64,000 nt of DNA from Xiphophorus maculatus (Eukaryota > Chordata > Actinopteri > Cyprinodontiformes > Poeciliidae), in the NCBI RefSeq assembly GCF_002775205.1, contig NC_036448.1, forward strand, positions 6,197,572 to 6,261,571. The letters are read 5' to 3'. Made by a program: the position numbers and the translations under genes. Positions 1-12,600 of the stretch are shown here, one piece after another (within the stretch, counting starts at the first letter, position 1; every line of letters starts with the position of its first letter). The notes beneath the pieces are model-generated. The model ran no database searches and had not been told where the DNA came from. It was given only the letters and a program-made list of their open reading frames with translations.

Positions 1-597
1 GAAGCATCGATGCTGATGTCGTGGCAGCTTTCTATACTAAAACTTCATAGATTTAGTCTCAGCATTTGGATGCCTGTTTTCCCCTGCGTCAATCAAACCG
101 TTGTTTGCACGGTGTTCAAACAAAGGCAGTGATTTTACAAAAGTTTCTTTCAAGTTGAGGGGGAAAGAATTGACAAAATGCCACCCTGGGGACGAGGGCG
201 GATTCAGAAAGAGCTCATTAAAGGGGAAGACAGCTGTTCACCTCCAAGTTTCATTTCCTTCCCGTCAGAGCCAGTCCAAAGTCAAAGCACCATAAACTGT
301 CCATCAGTCATAGAAGAGCTGTGCTTCCTCCTTCCTTATACTGAGTCGGCTACTAAACGAGCTCAAGCCAAGTCGGGAGGCTTAATGAGGATCACGAACC
401 AAAGGATCCAGGGGTATTCTTCCTAATTATTTTTGGTTTATGGTGTATTTTTCTCTTTTTTTCTCCTCCCCCCTCTAAATATTTGACAATTTAACTCAGA
501 ACTCACAAGTGGACTTTGTTGAACACAATGAATTACGGTGACACAGCTCAAAGTTAACTTGAGAAACTTGCGGATTTCACATTTGGATTTATTTCAG
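1..597. other. left-edge flank with no recognised gene
   Basis: I see no conserved coding segment or RNA gene here. Short open frames (for example 178-426) have no recognisable family and no splice logic. An acceptor-like pyrimidine tract ending in AG at 596-597 lies just before the exon with the myosin start codon. The myosin transcript therefore probably begins in a 5' untranslated exon further upstream, possibly outside the window, and this stretch is likely intron 1 or promoter-proximal DNA. Confidence 0.5.
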
Positions 598-621
598 GGA
601 GCTGGAAACGCCTAATTCAAG

Positions 622-3600
622 ATGCTGAGAAAGGTAAGACTATATGGTGTCTTGTGTTTATATTTTATGTTTAAAAAGTTAGCTTATCAGATCTGGCTGT
701 TACATCACCTCTGTGTCTATTCCTAAAACCTAGCCACACAGTAGCCTGTAGAATACCAGAAACTACACGAAGCTGTCAATGAGTTTGCCATTGTTTTGTT
801 TCCAGGGAGAATGGGTCTGGGTGGACTCAAAGATCGGGGTGCCCATTGGAGCCCGGGTCAAAGAAACGCCATCTGGTCAGAGGCTACTGGTGGACGATGA
901 GGGAAATGTACGTAACCACTGATGACGAGAAAAAGAAGGAAAAAAAATAAAAAATGTCTCCATCTGCCACCGTGCGTGTTTTCTCTCGATGTTCCCTCAG
1001 GAGCGGCCCCTGTCCCTGGAGGAGGAAGCCTCGCTCAAGATCATGCACCCGACATCTGTGGAGGGGGTGGATGACATGATCAAGCTCGGGGACATGACGG
1101 AGGCTGCCCTCCTCAGGAACCTGCTGCTCAGACACAAGCAAGGCCACATCTACGTGAGTCACACGCTCGCTCAGGAAAAAAACACCGTGGAAGATTTTCC
1201 CTTTCGTTTCCGGAAAATACGCTACTTTACACACCAGTTTGTTCATGTGGAGCCATCTATTAAAGGTTTCTACAGAAAAATAAGTAGAATAACTGCCTGG
1301 GTAATGAAATTATATGAGTATTCACCTAGTTAGAATATTTTTATTGAGCCACCAGGCTGGCATTGCACACTAGTTACTCAAATGTCTTTCTTTGGAAATA
1401 CAATTTCTACCCAAAAATACATTTGGTGGATCTTTGTAAAATAGAAGATGAGACCAAAATAAAAAATAATCACTTTCCCTATCTTTTAATAGACACATAC
1501 TCTGTACAACTTAAAGGAAAAATAAATCCGTTGAAGAAAATAACTATGTGGCTGCTATAACCTGGTTGTGTGGGTGTACGCCCTTTAGTACACAGCTAAC
1601 AGCTAGCTATTAGAACATTGTTTTGTACCACAACCTGGTACACAACCATAACAATAGCTAATAGATAACAACAGCTATTGGCTGCTTGCTAACAATAGAT
1701 AACAACAGCTATTGGCTGCTTGCTAACAATAGCTAATGACCTCTCTGCAATAGCTTTAGCTAAAGATAAGCAACTATGCAAATTTCAGAAAAATCCCAGC
1801 AGAGGATTTAGCTTTATTCCTGGTTAATCAGATTCTCTGTAACTGATGGCAGCTGTGAACTCAAAAGGACTGAATGCTGAAAACATTAAAACATGTTCTG
1901 TTTTGAACTGTACAAATATGTCACATTGAAGGTGGGGAAAAAAAAAAGTTGAAATAATCTCAACAAGGGTGTATCACAGAGGTTTTCCAAACACAATCAA
2001 GCTAAGCTCTTGACACTCAGTGTGAAGGATTTTTGTTTTTCTGCATTTATTCTATACTTTCAATTTATTTTTGCAATTTATATATTCATAAATAGGAAAC
2101 CTTTGATCCTTCTCCTCATATCAAACCATATTTTTCTTCTGCTGACCACAGATCATTTTATTCTTTTGTTCTCCAGACCTTCATAGGTTCCGTTTTGGTG
2201 GCAGTGAATCCCTACCAGGATTTTCCGATATACTCACCCGAGCAGGTAGGTTTCTGCCTCTTATCTCCATCCATTACAACCTGCAGCCGTCTCCACCAAT
2301 CATGTTCCCGGTGTGAACCTCCTGCCGTTCTGCAGGTGGATTTATATCACAGCCGGAAGCTCGGAGAACTCCCCCCGCACATCTTTGCCATCGCTGAGTC
2401 CTGCTACTTCAACATGATGCGCAACCTCAGAAACCAGTGCTGCATCATCAGGTCGGAGACTGCCACGCGTTGCCTTGGGTTACGCTGCTCTTGTTTGTAT
2501 TCCCTTGCTTCCTGTTCATCCATGTTCTCTGCTTTTCTCTCAGCGGGGAATCCGGAGCTGGGAAGACGGAGAGCACAAAATTGATCCTCCAGTACTTGGC
2601 AGCGGTCAGCGGGCAACTCTCCCAGCAATCGATCGAAAATCAGATCCTGCAGTCCAACCCGATTCTGGAAGGTACGCCAGCAGCACCTTTAGAGTGTTTT
2701 TACAACTGATAGTCTGGTAGACCTGGTTTGATTGGGAAGCAGTGTTGGAACGTTTGTTTTTCAACATTTTCAGATGGTGCGGTTTGCTTTCACACTGCAC
2801 TCTGTCAATCGACCCAAACTAATTGAAGAACCTGTTTCCCTCCTCTGCACCAAGAACCACTGAAGGAAACGACACAAAAGCCTCAGAAGACACTGAGTGC
2901 AACTTCCTCCTTCAGAAAATGTTAACAAAAATAGAGTAACATCAAATTTGAGCAGTTGTAGGATTTCTCATTTGTCACTGGTAAAAGAGCACAAGGTATC
3001 GCTAGACACAAGCGTTTGTTTTTGGTATTATTTACCCAGAATGCCCTGTGTTGTTGGACACTGCCTGTTTTTGGAGCAGTCTCTGGTTCGCTTGGCGTTC
3101 ACACATGCATTCGAATCGCACCAGAGTTCACTTCAATCAGACTGATGTGGACCGGAGTTTCCTTTTTTTGGTCCGCATCAGAATTGGATTGTGCATTCAC
3201 ACCTCCCCAAACGAACCGGACTTTCTATTCAAACAAACCAGCGTTCTATAAAAGGCGGACTAAACAAAGTTAGTGTCGATCCATTGTTAGCTCCCCTTAG
3301 GCTCGTGTGAACAAACAAAGCAGACGTCGTGGATTTTTTTTTTTTTTAAAACACCATGGTTTCCTGCTTCTTTCAGCTTTTGGGAACGCCAAAACAATCC
3401 GCAACGACAACTCCAGCCGCTTCGGCAAGTACTTGGAGATCTTCTTCAACAAAGACGGGGTGATCGAAGGCGCTCGTGTGGAGCAGTACCTCCTGGAAAA
3501 GTCTCGAGTGTGCCATCAGGTGAGGTAGCTCCAGCCAAACAGATCCTGCCTGTCTGTTATCTCTACGCCGGAAAGGTCGATACTGTAAGCTCATAAAATC

Positions 3601-6600
3601 CCCTGAAGGACACCTCTGGAGTGTGTTGTTGGTGTTTCGATCTGCTTGGTGAGATTTTTAAACAACTGTGCTCAGGGAGAAAAACATGCTATTAATCATG
3701 ATCCACTCTAAATGCGGCTCTTGATTTCTCAGAAAGGCTTAAGCATATTTTCTTTCCTCTTCTGTCGCCATAAACTTTTATTTTTCCCAGGCCTCAGAGG
3801 AGCGAAACTACCATATATTTTACTGCCTGTTGGCAGGAATCACCACTGAAGAGAGGAAGAATTTGAGGCTTGGTCATTCCAAGGAATATAACTACATTAC
3901 TAAGGTATTCCAAATAAAAGCCACCCTTCATTCTGGGAAACAGACGCACCCCTCACGACGCTGACGTCCACCAGTTTCCCACAACCAAAGTCTCTTGTGT
4001 CCTTTAGGGCAACTGCATCGTGTGCGAAGGCAGAGACGATGCTAAAGACTTCAGCCGCATCCGCTTGGCCATGAAGACGCTGAACTTCTCGGAAGACCAG
4101 TTCCAGGAAATCCTCAAGCTGCTGGCGGCCATGTTGCACCTCGGAAACGTCAGCTTCAAGGGTGAGCGCCGTTAGATCGGGAGTGGTTGCTTCACTCTGT
4201 CTACTTTACCGCAAAATTCACAACATCACGGCAAAAGCTGGAACTCTGTCTTTTAGGAAGCAGAAACGGAATTAATTAACACTAAGAATATCATGAATAC
4301 AAATGACTGGAAACTTGAAGTGCTTTTTAATACTGCTCACATCTAGTTATGCCGAGTTTATTTGTAGAGCATATTTCAGCAACAAGACAGCTCAAAGTGC
4401 TTTACACCACAGAAACATCATACAGGCACCAATGGTGAAACAAGCACTAAACATTACATCTGAATCGTCAAGCAAATATACATCAAACATACTGATCAAT
4501 GTTCCAGTTATTATTAATCAAAGGCGGCTCTAAAAAGGGTTTTTGGCCTTGATTTAAAGAAACTTTTAAGTGTTTCAGCATCGTTGCAGTTTTCTGGAAG
4601 TTTCTTCCAGGTTTGTGGAACTTTTTCACACTTGCTACAAAATTTGATGCGTTCTGTTGGGTTTATTTTTTATCGGATAGTCTAACATAAAGTGGAAACA
4701 GCAGTGTTGTGGAAGGGAAAAGGTTATTTGATTTATTTCAATTTTAAAAAAACTGAATGTGTGGCTTGGATATGTATTTAGCTTTGCTTCTCTACCCAAA
4801 GGTTTCTACCGGCAGAAAAACTCAGTCTTATTCAAATTGGAAGGGGAGCATTTGTGAAAAGCATTTCTGAAGATTCTCAGTTAGATGTAGGTCTGGACTT
4901 TGACTACACCATTCTATTTTTATTTTTAAATGTGTCTTGTCCGGCGGTGTGACACTCAGAATTATTGCTGCTTTGTGTTTCATCGCTGACCTGTCTGCTG
5001 TTTCTTCTTCTGCATTCTCTGACAACTTTACACAAACGTGGTCTCTGCTTACTCATCCGGCATTCTGTTGTAGTATATTTGATTCAGAACAGGGATGTCC
5101 AAAATGTGGGCCGGAGGTCATTTGTGGCCCTCAATCTGGACGATTTTCTTTGGCCCCTCTGTCCACAATACCAAAAATGGAGCGAATTTGCGATTAATGC
5201 GTCTACAAACACAGAAAAACAAGAAAGAAAAAACAAGAGTAAAAAAGAAACCCCCAAACTTTTGGAAAATATTTACCTGTCATGTAATACCGCAAATATG
5301 CAACTGTTTATATTTTGAATCAACAATGATTTACAAATTCCTTTTCTACAAAAATCAGACTACTTAGCTTTATTGAAATATTGTCTGTAAAGCAAATATT
5401 GTCTGCTCTGTTGAAATATTGAAGAGGTATTGTTCACCTCTTCAGTATCATTTTATTATTACTTTTACCTTATTGAAGAGGTAAAAACAATAAATATCTT
5501 TAGAAAGAAATCTTTTCAGTTTTGATTAAAAAAATAAATAGATAAATAAATGGGGCCCTCGAGTTCTCTCAATTTAACAATTTTGGCACAAAAGGCAAAA
5601 GCATTGGTCCACACTGATTTAAGAGTTTCACTGGAAAAGGGCTGGACAAAAACTCGCACCACTTTCCTATGCTGACATGGGTCAAAGGTTAAATCTCCTA
5701 ACCATGCACTGACGTTTCTAGTTGCACCATCGTTATAATAACTATAAAATAAACTATTACATTCTTGTAGCTCTTAAAACAAGGTGATGGGAGTCAACAC
5801 GGCACCACACCAGTTTACCTCATGGTTTCATTAGAAGTAGATAAGGAAAACAGAAAACAGAAAATCCTGTATTAGGAGCAATAAAAACATAATTTTACTG
5901 GCCCGTAAAGATTGTGACACAGTGTAGTCAATAAAGTTACACCCTCCTGCTGTATCTGTAAGCTTTAAAAAGGAACCAAGCTGAAAGTTCTTTAATGTTT
6001 CATAGAATTAAATTTACTTTTTGATCTTTTATTGTTTTGTAAAATTATAAAACACACCTTTAAAATTCGCAGTCGTTCAAGTTCATGTCATTTACAGTCA
6101 TTTGTGGCTTTTTTTTTGTTGTTGCATGCGACCAGGCTCCGTCATAAACAACCTGGAAACCAGTGACGTGGGCGAATCGGAGAGTTTCACCATCGCCTCG
6201 TCGCTGCTGCAGGTAGGCGGCCGGGCCACCGTTCACACGTCTGTAAATACGACGGCTCTCCTGGCTGGATTATAACATGCATTCGCCCGACAGGTGCAAA
6301 GGTCTGTCCTGGCCAACGGCCTGACGCATCGGTCCTTTATGGCCAACAGAGAGCGAGTCACTAAGGCCCTCAGCGCCGAGCAGGCCACCGACTGCAGGGA
6401 CGCCTTTGTGAAGGTACCAAAGTTTAGCCACGGACTTTAAATCACAGTCGGCTGTTTCCTTATTGAGCCCTAAATCAGGACGACAATGGCACAACTGTGT
6501 TACGGTCCATCGTATAAGCAAAGGGAGCCAGTCAAATCTGTCTTAGAGCACAAACTGCTTTGACGGAAGGAGCTACTCAGTGAAATGTTAAAGAAAATCT

Positions 6601-9600
6601 CTTTCTAACTTATTTGCATTCTTTTTAGATGACTGTATGGCTGTTGCATCATGGCACAGCAATCATAGCCCCATAAACACAAATATTGCCCTTGAATAAC
6701 ATATTGGCTTCTTCGGGAAAACGTTTAGATAAAGAAGTGTGATTTTATCGCTAAGCTGACTTTTTTTTATGCTCTCATGGATAAAGAGTGAAGTTTTCAT
6801 TAAAGATGTGCCGATCGAATATTAACATCTGTATCCTTCCTGATATTGAAACATTTTTTAGATTGATTATTGTGATCCATAAGGCCAGATCTATTCAGTC
6901 TAATTCTATGCTTTGTGCTCTGAGAGACACAATTTATTAATTAATTACATTTATTTTCACATTATGTTTAGAATTCCTAATTGTACGTTATGAACCATTA
7001 GAAAAAAAGTTTGTTGCAGTTTATTTTTTACATTTTTTTTTACCAATATGTAAATGACTATTGTTGTTGTCAGTTTCAGTTTCTTTATTATTTTTACATT
7101 GGCTGTTTTACTAATAAATGCACAGACTGAACAACTTAAAGTTGTTTTCACATGTTGGACCAAGCTTGTTAAGCTGTTGCTGTATTTAAATGTGCTGCAC
7201 AGGTGCAAAGTTATCAAATTAATTTGTAATTCAGTACATTTACGTCTGGTTTAATAAAAAAAAAAAAAAAAAAAGAAACATTTTAAGCCAGTTTAGCTTT
7301 ATTTTTTCTGTATCCATTCCGTATGAGCCGATACCAAACTTTAGATATCGGTTTCGGAAGTGAAAAAAGTGGATCGGTGCGTCCCTAAAAACATCTTTTT
7401 CTGCATTTATTCTGTGGTTTTTCTCACAGGCAATCTACAACAAACTCTTCATATGGATCGTTGGAAAAATCAACAGTGTCATCTATCAGAAACTGTCCGA
7501 CAAACCCAGTTCTTCGCTCCTGTCCATCGGCCTGCTCGATATCTTCGGCTTTGAGAACTTCCAAACAAACAGGTCGGAGGCGGGGCGAGAAAAGATTTTC
7601 TAGCTTGTTATTGAATTTTACAAACTTTGCTACGCTTACAGTATATCTTGTACTTTTTTTCCCCCCCTTTTACCAGTTTTGAGCAGCTTTGCATCAACTT
7701 CGCTAACGAGAAGCTGCAGCAGTTCTTTGTGGCCCACATCTTCAAGCTGGAGCAGAAAGAGTACCAGAAAGAGGGCGTGCTGTGGAACAACATCCAGTTC
7801 ACCGACAACCAGAAAGTCCTGGACCTTCTGGCCGGGAAGCCGTGCAACGTGCTCGCTCTGATCGACGAAGAGAGCCACTTTCCGCAGGTACGCCGACCGG
7901 GCCTTAGGCCTAGACTTCTTAAATGCTTAAAAAAACAGTTCTCAGTTTTCACTCTGTTTTCGCCACAGGGGACAGACTCCACCCTGCTGACCAAGCTGAA
8001 CGGAGAACATAAGGGAGACAAGGCCTACATCAGTTCCAAGCGCAATCACGAAACAGACTTTGGAATTCGCCACTTTGCCGGCCCCGTTTACTACAACACC
8101 AACGGTAACGCAAACCGCTAAGCAAAAAAACCAAAAACATCTGTGATGCTGGACTTCTGGGAATAAGAAGATTTTTTTTTTTTTTTTTTAATTATTATTT
8201 TTTCCCTCTGTAGGATTTCTGGAAAAGAACAGAGACGGAGTCAGTTATGACATCATTAAAACGATCGGCGTTTCCACCAGTAAGCTCCTCCGGGACATCT
8301 TTGAGAAGGACATGGCAACCAACGGAGTGAAGGCAACTAAAACCGCAAAGTTCATCTTGACGCCGCAGAGCTCACCACGGGTAGGAAGCTGCGCCTTCCT
8401 TTCAGCTCACGTTTCATACTTGACATCAGAACTCACAAAATAAACCAGTAAATTTAATTCTGATGGTAGATTTAAATTAATTTAACAGTGAGGAATCTTA
8501 TTGCATACAACCTGCATATATTAAGATATTTAAATGGCTATTTAAGGTCCTCTTCATAACTGATACAATAATGAAAATTGTAAATCAAATCAAAATCTGC
8601 CAGATTCGTTAACCCCTAATGTTCCTTGACTTCTCATTTATCTTCCCCAAGTTATTTTGTTACCACGGATACTGGCGTCATAAGCAGCATTTTCCTTTTG
8701 TCGTCTCCGCAGATGCAGAACGACAAACGCAAGCAGATGCCGACGCTGAGCGGTCAGTTCCGAGTGTCTCTGGACTCCCTCATGAAGGCTCTGTCCGCCT
8801 GCCAGCCCTTCTTCATCCGCTGCTTCAAACCCAACAACGACAAGCAGTCTAAGGTGAGTGAGCTTCCGCCGCGGCAGCACAGATAACGCACGGCAACACA
8901 CGGATGGTCTTCAGCGTGGATAAACAGAGCTCTGTGTGCCTTAGATAAAAGATTAGGAGGCTTGTTTCCAGTCAACATGCCAAGAAAACTAATGTAATTT
9001 TATGATATTGTGGACAGTTGAACAAGTGGGAAGCAACCTGGATCAGTTTCAAGCTGCTAATGCAAAGAGTAAAGTGCAATACTGCGGCAGCATAAATGCA
9101 GTTTCGTAAGTTCAGTACAAGTCCGTTGTGCAGGCTGTGTGTTTTTTTGTTTTTTTCTATTACCACAACACAACATTGGTATTTATGTACGTACTTTGAC
9201 TGCATGAAAATGTCAAACCCCAGACTAAACTCACTGGCGAATGTTTATTGGCGTCTATAGTGACAATTCATCTTTTTTTCTGAAACGTTTAAGTATATTC
9301 TAGTGTCATGATTCTCAATCTGTGGGTACAAGTCCCACTGGTGGCGCCCTCAGCGAGGTTATGCGATCGTTATAACTATAATCCTTCAAACAATCACAAA
9401 ATTTTCAAAAGAGGAAGAAATGAAAACTTTGAGAAATTGTTGAAGCGGACAATAAAACCTGCCGTGTGTTATCTGCTGTAAGTTCTGATCTGCCACATCT
9501 CTTTGCCCCTTTGGTTTTCATTTTGAATTCCTCACTTATTCTGAAACTATAGCATCCATCAAGTCTTTGCTCAGTAACAGCATTCACTCTGAAGAGTGTT

Positions 9601-12600
9601 GGTGAAGCGACGCGGTGCCACGTCACATTTCCTCAAATTTATCTGATTTCAGACAGGGCACCAATTTCTTGTTGCTTCAAAAAAATATATACGAATCTTC
9701 ACTCACTCCATTCCCTTGCAGAAATTTGACCGAGAGCTGTGCATGCGCCAGCTGAGGTACTCCGGCATGATGGACACCATCCGCATCAGGAAGCTGGGGT
9801 ATCCCGTGCGTCACAAATTTGAGGACTTCCTGGTGCGCTACCGAGTCCTGCTGAAGACCACCGTCTGCAATCCCAGAACCGTTAAGTCGCCATTTTCTTC
9901 CTGGACTTTGAACAATTTTCTCCCAAAGCGGTTTTATACGGGCCGTATTTGGCAACTGTGAGTGTGAGTACGTAAGATAAAATCGTTTGACTCTCCCCAC
10001 AGACCGACGCCGCAGTTTGTTGTGAAGCCATCTGCAAGGCTGTAATCAAAGGAAGAGACGAGTGGAGAATTGGAAGGAAGAAAATTTTTCTAAAGGTACG
10101 AAAAGACTAAGATTAAAATCTGGTGTACAGTTTATGCGTCAGTCAAATCACTGCAGTTTTTTTTTATCTGTTTATTGCCAAATTACAGCAATCAGTTCCT
10201 CCAGTGTTTCACGAATTCACGTAATGTCAACACAGATCCCCGCATTTTTTCGCGTGCAACTGTGATTTATTGGAAGTCTTTCACAAAAATTGTCAGAAAC
10301 AATTTACGTATTTTCCTGCCACATAGTACCATTTTGCAGAACAATAAAGTAATTGTGTTATCTTCAGCTGTTATAAAAATGCTATATCGATTAAATATGA
10401 CCTAAAAGAAATTTGACTTTGTAATTTTACACCGTCAAATTTAGTCTCTGGCTCTTTAAAAAGCTTCTGTTCTTTCTGATACGTTGCCTTCAGGAAGTTG
10501 TCACAACATGGCCCCTCTATTAACAATTTAATGTTTTTGCCAGAAACTCAGAAACTGCAGCTCTGAGGAGGAGCTGAATGGTTGCCATGGAGATTAAAGT
10601 ATTTCTCAAACATGCATGAAAGAATCAAAGCAAATACTCCAGGCATGTTTTTGATGATGGAATAACATTTGAAAATGATGTAAAACTCCAAAAATGCTGG
10701 CTCACGTGGCGATTTTATATAATACTGCCCCTTTAAGCGACTGCTAACTCCCACCTTTAGGGGGCAGTATTTCTTACTTTTACGACACTGATGCAGGTTC
10801 ACATCAACCTTACTTGATGTCAAGTTACCTACCTGTAATCTACGTGGAAAGCAACAAAAGTCACATTTACAGTCATATAAGCACAGATATTGGAAATAAA
10901 ATTTAAAAAAAGAATTGCAAAAAAAAAAAATATCATAAAAGAATGTAAAATCCCAGAGGGCCTGATCAATGTGAAAAGACGATCAATAATAGTTCATTTT
11001 AAAGAGACTTGAATTAAAAGAAAGCTATTTAGTCAAAGTTCAGCAGTTTGTGAATGGGTTCATTTTGGTGTCCCCCTAAATGAAATGATTTTGACACCCT
11101 TTGCTCTGTCTGATTATGTCAGTGTTGAAACGTTGTTATCTGAATCCAAAACTCTTTGAGAAAAAAAATCTGAATCATCTGAATTAAGTCATTAGTTTTT
11201 TGTTGTTGTTGTTGTTTTTTTTCCCAGGATGCCCACGACGCTGTTCTGGAAAATCTGCGGGAAGCAGAACTGAGCAGGGTGGCCGTGGTGATCCAGAGGG
11301 TCATGCTGGGAATCAAAGACAGGTGCTGCAAGAAGAGCTGAAATCTTAAACCGAAATGTGAACGGCACAATTAAATTTATCTTTCCCGCCCCGCCCCCCT
11401 TTCCTCTCTCCACCCGCAATAACTGATAGGAATATCACCTCAGCACATCTACAGATAGTGATTTACTGCCCTCTATGTTGCCTGGATAAGCGAGATGTTA
11501 CATAAGAACACGTGAAAAGATGCTGATTATGACAAGTGTTTATGGAACGGATCGAATCTGCTTTTTTCAGAAAGCTCTTCCTGAGGAAACGGGGCGCGGC
11601 TGTGGTGCTGCAGAAGCAATGGAGAGCTTACAGAGAGAGGATGGTGCAGAAGAAGGTTTGATGGTTTCTAACTTCCAGTCGACCTTTGGAGTGTGGACCT
11701 TACTCGTTGATCTCAGATTGTTTGAAGCTGAGATCAACCTATTTTTGTTTTGTTTTTTTTCAGATTCAGCAGGGTTTCGGGCGCCTGGTGTCAAAGGTCC
11801 GCGGTCGGAAGCTTAAGTCTCAGTACCAGAGACGGCGAGCGGCTGCCATCGTCATCCAGAGCCAGGCATGTGGTCCGAATACCATCATGAGAAAAAGAAA
11901 GCTCGCCCCCGCCTGTCTCCATGACAGATTTTTCTGGACGATAAATTGTCCCAGAAGTTTTCGCGTTAAACAACAATTTTCAAGTAATCTAAAGCTAATG
12001 ACATAATAATAACGCAAGAGCACGTTCTCAAAAGTCAATCAACTTTAAATTCTAATGAACAATCTTGTTAGCACTGGGAACTGGAAGACGTTTTAAATAT
12101 CCAAAACAATAATAATAACAAACAAAACTACAGGAACAACAAATAAAATGAATTATCAAGTTTCTGTAAACAAAGTTGTCCTTCAAAAAAGGGGCTAGCT
12201 GATCATCATGCAAATGGCATTATTGGGCTTGTTTCAATTTATCAGTACAATTATTTAATTTATTGCTTATTACAACAAGCCTAAGCGCACCCTCTGCCAA
12301 ATGTGGAGCTTTACGGATCAGGACAAAAGTGGACAATAAGATAAATAAGGTTCTACAAACCATTGAACTCTACTCTCAGGTGTCCAAACACACAAGGCAG
12401 ACTACACACTGCCCCCTTTTATAAAGCTAAACACGACTTTATCAGTCTCACACAAACTGTGGAGGGATTTCGTTCCACCCGTCCCAGGGGGTTAGGGTTA
12501 GGTTAGACTCCATTGAGTCTTGGAGACATCTGTTCCTGCTCAGGCCAGGCTGAAGTCTGGATAGCGACTGGGACATTAGTACACTTTCATTCATGTCTTC

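Larger units (their letters stand above)
622..10095 (+). other. myo7b-like: myosin VII motor domain (exons 1-18)
   Basis: Coding exons: 622-633, 806-907, 1001-1153, 2177-2245, 2336-2451, 2544-2671, 3377-3519, 3791-3904, 4008-4161, 6136-6212, 6294-6413, 7430-7572, 7677-7887, 7969-8104, 8214-8380, 8713-8853, 9722-9880, 10003-10095. Residues 1-746. Visible landmarks: P-loop GESGAGKT at 152-159, switch I NDNSSRFG at 203-210, switch II DIFGFE at 433-438, the actin-binding segment with [11 protein letters not shown], the SH1 helix region [14 protein letters not shown], and a converter ending in KKIFLK. All catalytic motifs are intact, so an active ATPase is expected. Intron 17 uses a weaker GTTAAG donor at 9881. 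Confidence 0.92.

Noticed and set aside
178..426. 82-codon plus-strand open frame at the left edge
   Set aside because: No family resemblance, low-complexity composition and no supporting splice or promoter signals.
7608..8021. 137-codon minus-strand open frame
   Set aside because: Shadow of myosin exons 13 and 14 on the opposite strand.
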